DNA of 64,000 bases from Colletotrichum lupini (lineage: Eukaryota > Ascomycota > Sordariomycetes > Glomerellales > Glomerellaceae), in NCBI RefSeq assembly GCF_023278565.1, contig NC_064673.1, positions 1,550,001 through 1,614,000 of the forward strand, in the 5' to 3' direction. Within the stretch, counting starts at the first letter, position 1. Every line of letters starts with the position of its first letter. The notes under the pieces were generated by a model. The model saw nothing but the letters and a program-made list of their open reading frames with translations. It did no database searches and was not told the origin of the DNA. The translations under genes and the position numbers were made by a program. Below, piece by piece: positions 60,116 through 64,000 of the stretch.

Positions 60116-60856
60116 TTGATTATGTCAATGTTCACTTCTCTCAAGATCGAAGCAGACTGGTGTCACTGATCAGTGCGACTAGTCTATGTACTTTATATAA
60201 TCAGTCGGCCTCATAGCATCTGCTTTCAAGTGAGCGGCTGGGGCCTACGAAGGGCTGAGCGTCGTATTGGTCAATGATCAAGTAGTATACCGTATGATTC
60301 GCCACATCACTCATAGACTCATATCACAAAGTCTATCATGGAGATGGGAGATTAATACCCAGAGCTCAATTGTAAACATCAGCCGGTCAAACTTTGTGTC
60401 GAGCAATGGATTCTCAGGCATCTTCTATCAAGTGTGGAAGTTTATTTTATTATTTCCCAAAGGGCCGACCCGCCGTCCCGGTCTCTCCGGGGGCGGTGTA
60501 CACGATCATAATCACTTGTGAATAGGAATCTGTGCAACAATTCTCGTACAAATTTACGCCATTACCCACAGCGAGTGTCGGTTCTCGTTGTAGTGAAGCG
60601 TCGATGTCTAGGCACGGCTCCCGACCCCATGCCCCCCAAATCTCAACATCAACTACTTTGATAATCATGACCGCCTCACCTTGCAGTGACTAGACGGAAT
60701 ATAGTAATCATTTGAAGTAACTGGCAGAGACTCTCATCTTAGAACGAGAGTGTCTTGCAATCGAACAAAAACTTCGGAGTAACTTTTCTTTTCCGTCACT
60801 GAGATAGGAGACCCTCCTGAAGCAGCCCAACCTCAACCTTGAATAAATTTCGTTAT
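60116..60856. other. Intergenic region between secreted-protein gene and polyketide synthase
   Basis: 741 bases of unique, non-RIP sequence. It holds the promoter of the minus-strand secreted-protein gene (next to 60115) and the 3' untranslated and terminator region of the minus-strand polyketide synthase. I see no gene; short open frames have no motif. Confidence 0.5.
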
Positions 60857-63800
60857 TCAACTGATGCCCACATCTTGCATACGATTTCTGTACACGGCCG
60901 AAAGTCTCATCGCCACCAAACCACCCAGCGCGATCACACTCGCTGCACTCTTCATCTCGAGAACATTGAGGACTACACCAACTTTTTGTCTCAGCCAGTT
61001 TCGAAGCTCAACTGTGACCAAGGAATCCGTTTGCAGCGGAATTGTCAGGTCGACGTCCTCATCTTGTCGCATCATGAAGCCCCGCAATGCTGCACCAATC
61101 TCCCCAGCCAGGAAGTGTTTCGCCTCGTCTGATTCCAGCTGCGAGGGATCTAACACACATCTCTGAAGATAATTTTTCAGAGTACTTTCTGATGTGTGCT
61201 GATCGATAGGACCGTCTACAGACACAGTCTTTGCTAGGAATCCGGCCCGTGGATCTTGCTGCCAACCGGTTCTGTTTATGGAAGACGAAGACCGCATTCC
61301 GATGGCAAGCTGACTCGGATTTGAGTAGCCTTCCATCGAATGCAGTAAGGGCTGCGTATGAGTCCTCTTCTTCGCTTGAGATCTCTCAATCATCAACTCC
61401 ATGGCATCAAGGAGGTCCTGTTCATGAAGGCAATGCTGAGAAGTTGAGCGAAGAGCTTCGAGGCGATTGGGCTCTCTGGCAAGAACACCGATGTCTTCCA
61501 TGATGCCGATATCAAGTACAGAACATGCTAGACCCTGAGAATGCCGGTACTGAACAAACGCATCGAGGAATGCGTTTCCGGCAGCATAATTGGCCTGTCC
61601 AATCTGTCCTCCCAACCCCGAGAGGGAGCTGAAAAGAAAGAAGAAGTCAAGAGGATCTCTCTGTGCTTGAAGAGCGTAGTGGAGGTTCCAAGTTCCTTGT
61701 ACTTTTGGTGAGACGGCAGTCTGCCATTGCTCAAAAGTCATATCGGTGAAGTGAACATCCTGGGACGTAGTAAGCATTTATCCAGAAATCAGAAGATGCC
61801 AGAATTAGGACATACCTGAAGTACCATTGCAGCGTGTAACACCCCAGCAATTGGAGTAGTTGCTGAGTCAACCATCCTCACCACATCCGTCATCTCGTTG
61901 ACACTACCAGAAACGGCTTGAACCGTGCAGCCTAGAAATTCAAGCTCCTTGAAATATGCTGAGTGGGCGACATCTTTGGCAGATCTGGAAAAGAATATCA
62001 AATGACGAGCCCCCTTTTCGATGAGGAATCTTCCGGTGGCTTGACCCAATCCTCCAAGACCGCCGACGATGACATAGGTTCTATCCGGACGGAGAGATAA
62101 ACTTCGTCGTAAGGGAAGAGCCTGGAGCTCTATGTTGCTCTCGGGCATCTTGATAATAACTTGGCCGATGCGCCCTTCACTTTGCAAGTACTTGAAAGCT
62201 GACAGTATGTCAGAAGCTGGAAAGACTGTAATGGGCTGCGAGGGCTTATTGAGTCCAAACTTGTGGAACAAGAATGCCTGCTCCAGAAGACTGCAAGGTC
62301 TCATGTTAGTGAGTCAAACTTTGGATGTGGAAGATCTCAAGACTATGGTCTTGGAACAAGGACCTACCGAGTACTCTCCTCGGGCTGGTGAACTCTCATT
62401 TCCTCGAGGTCAATGTTCACCAAAGTTCGGTTGCGGCAACTCTTCAAAGTATCCGCCATTTGTTCTCCACCATGTCGTACTTGTACCATCGTTCCAAACG
62501 GCTTGAGACATGCCCAGCTCTCCTGCATAGATTCAGGACGCGTGCTGAAGACGATGTCCACACCCCGGCTATTTGTCTCGTGTAGAATCTCAGGCACCAA
62601 TGAGGTGATATCGGAGCTCAAGATACGGTTGCTCGGAATACCGTACAACTTCTGCAGATATCGGGCTTGTGTCGCATTCTCCGTCGTGCAGAACATCTGG
62701 AGCAGAGTTGAGTCAGGCTTTCATCCCAAATAGGTCCGCGCGAGGATGGACGAATGGAGCTTACCTCTGCACCGACCATTTTTGCGACTTGGATAGCAGC
62801 TAAACCAAGAGCACCTGGCGTTGAATGAATCAGAAGAGTCTAGAGAGTCAGCAGATGCCCAAGTAACGATGTGCTTATCTCGACAAGAAGAGCCTACCTG
62901 GTTCTTCCTCAACCTGCCAAGCTCCATAAGTCCATAAAACACCGTGCTATAAGAGTAAGGATACGAAGCAGCCTCTTCAAATGTCATTCCGTGTGGAATA
63001 TCTGCACAAAGAGACTCCGGGACGATGATTGTGGTGGCTAAGGAGCTACAGAGGTTAAACGCAACACGATCACCCACTCGGAATCGACAGGCCTTTGGCC
63101 CGACAGCTGTCACAACACCACTACCTTCAAGGCCAATTTTGGCGCAAGCGCTGCTGCTGTCTTTTAAGTGACCCGATGAGAATTTTGAGTCCTTAAAATG
63201 ATGGTCAGTGTTCCGAGCCTTTCAAGTCATTTCTGGATCTTTCAGTTGACGTACCTCTGCGTTCAGACTAACAGCTTTCACTGAGACTTCCACACGATCA
63301 TCGCTCAGCGTCGTGGCTTCTGACTCTTCCCATGTTGAAGATTGCAAAATTCCGGGCTTCTTCATCCTCAAAACCTTGGGTGCACTCTCGCATCGCTGGC
63401 GTAGGTCGTCGGAAACCTTGACAGAATGGAACCGACATATTTGAATCAACCCCCCGGAGCTGACATATTCAGAATCCGCCTTAGTGCCGTCAATGCTGCT
63501 TCGGTCGCCAAGAGACTCGAAGACAGTGGTCATGGCATCCCATCCGCTACCGTCGTAAGATTCCAGTTCAAAGGTGACCAGGTCAATCGACAATTCTCTC
63601 CGGATGCTGCGGGTCACACCCAGTGTCAAAGAGTACCTTGGGTCTTTGCATTGAATTTGAGAGGCTGCAGTGATCCAAAGGAATCTCTCATCCTGCGCAG
63701 AAGACAGAGACTTCTTAAGGTTTTCCCACTGGATGCTATTCATGTCATGAAGGAAGGGGCCTTCCAGATCTAACAAACACACGACGGCCTGACCATGGGG

Positions 63801-64000
63801 CAGCTCCTGCCCAAGGGAAAAGAACTGTGGGCAAATACCGCGGGATTCTAAGTTGCTTGTTGCTGCAAAAACCAGATGATGACTTGGGTCTTGACAGATG
63901 ATGCTGGCCTTGCTCATTTTTGGGAAGTCAGCAAATGGTGTGGCGACAGTGACCCTACCATGCTCTCCTGCGAAGGTAAAGGTTGAGGCATTGTCGAAGC
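60857..64000 (-). CDS. Highly reducing polyketide synthase, C-terminal half (psi-KR, ER, KR, ACP); 5' end outside the window
   Basis: The last ~940 residues of an iterative type I synthase that builds and reduces a polyketide in the cytosol. Exons: 64000-63255 (partial), 63191-62898, 62839-62765, 62696-62368, 62290-61816 and 61759-60857. All five introns (56-77 bases) keep frame. First comes the structural psi-KR region (SASQIQCKDPRYSLTLGV style, LVTFELESYDG). Then an enoyl reductase (KIGLEGSGVVTAVGPKACRF, HSTPGALGLAAIQVAK as NADPH loop) and a ketoreductase with YVIVGGLGGLGQATGRFLIE. The KR catalytic Ser and Tyr are in FLFSSLSGLGGQIGQANYAA. Last is an acyl carrier domain with Ser in LQTDSLVTVELRNWL, the phosphopantetheine site. 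The protein ends 40-50 residues after the ACP without thioesterase or reductase, usual for this class. KS, AT, DH and any MT lie beyond the edge. Confidence 0.95.

Overview
The window is genomic DNA of a filamentous ascomycete (Pezizomycotina, probably Sordariomycetes). The genes have introns of about 50-65 bases with GTAAGT-like donors and CTAAC-like branch sites. The gene families are fungal: Zn2Cys6 regulator, highly reducing polyketide synthase, fungal P450 and DHA1 transporters. The transposons are mutated by repeat-induced point mutation (RIP) almost to exhaustion. Two kinds of DNA alternate: gene-bearing DNA of ordinary composition, and AT-rich blocks (1-472, 19613-26647, 29999-59100) in which CA and TG dinucleotides have nearly vanished, so ATG codons and long reading frames are absent.

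Left gene block (about 478-19612). A P450 gene has lost its 5' part next to the LTR of a RIP-mutated Copia element. It is followed by an S9 peptidase (minus) and a divergent Zn2Cys6 regulator (plus), a PhyH-type Fe(II)/2-oxoglutarate dioxygenase (minus) and a DHA1 transporter (minus). P450, regulator, dioxygenase and transporter together look like the remains of a small secondary-metabolite cluster. Housekeeping genes follow: a PPR protein, LSM4 and an intron-containing tRNA-Arg(UCU). Then comes a secreted sulfatase.

Middle. A 7 kb Copia element (B) with a GTAGT target duplication sits just behind the sulfatase. A 443-base hAT-type MITE has landed exactly at its 3' LTR edge. A second DHA1 transporter follows at 27688-29513.

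Repeat island (29999-59100). A Copia element (A, 5-base duplication AGTCC) inserted into an ordinary ~57-base intron of a minus-strand gene for a secreted protein. It then received a series of nested insertions: a Mutator-like (MULE) DNA transposon (D) with ~75-base inverted ends, a Gypsy element (E) inside that, another Gypsy (C) inside E, a second MULE copy inside E, and three copies of a ~1.05 kb element (F). F has 15-18 base target duplications and one 5'-truncated copy, so it appears to be a SINE-like or other non-LTR element. The host gene now has a nominal intron of 29,164 bases and two CAG-to-TAG stops of RIP type close to the island.

Right end. The C-terminal half of a highly reducing polyketide synthase (psi-KR, ER, KR, ACP) runs off the edge on the minus strand. 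Removing the transposons in silico leaves the order sulfatase - MFS transporter - secreted protein - polyketide synthase at ordinary spacing, so transposons have pulled apart what may have been one cluster.
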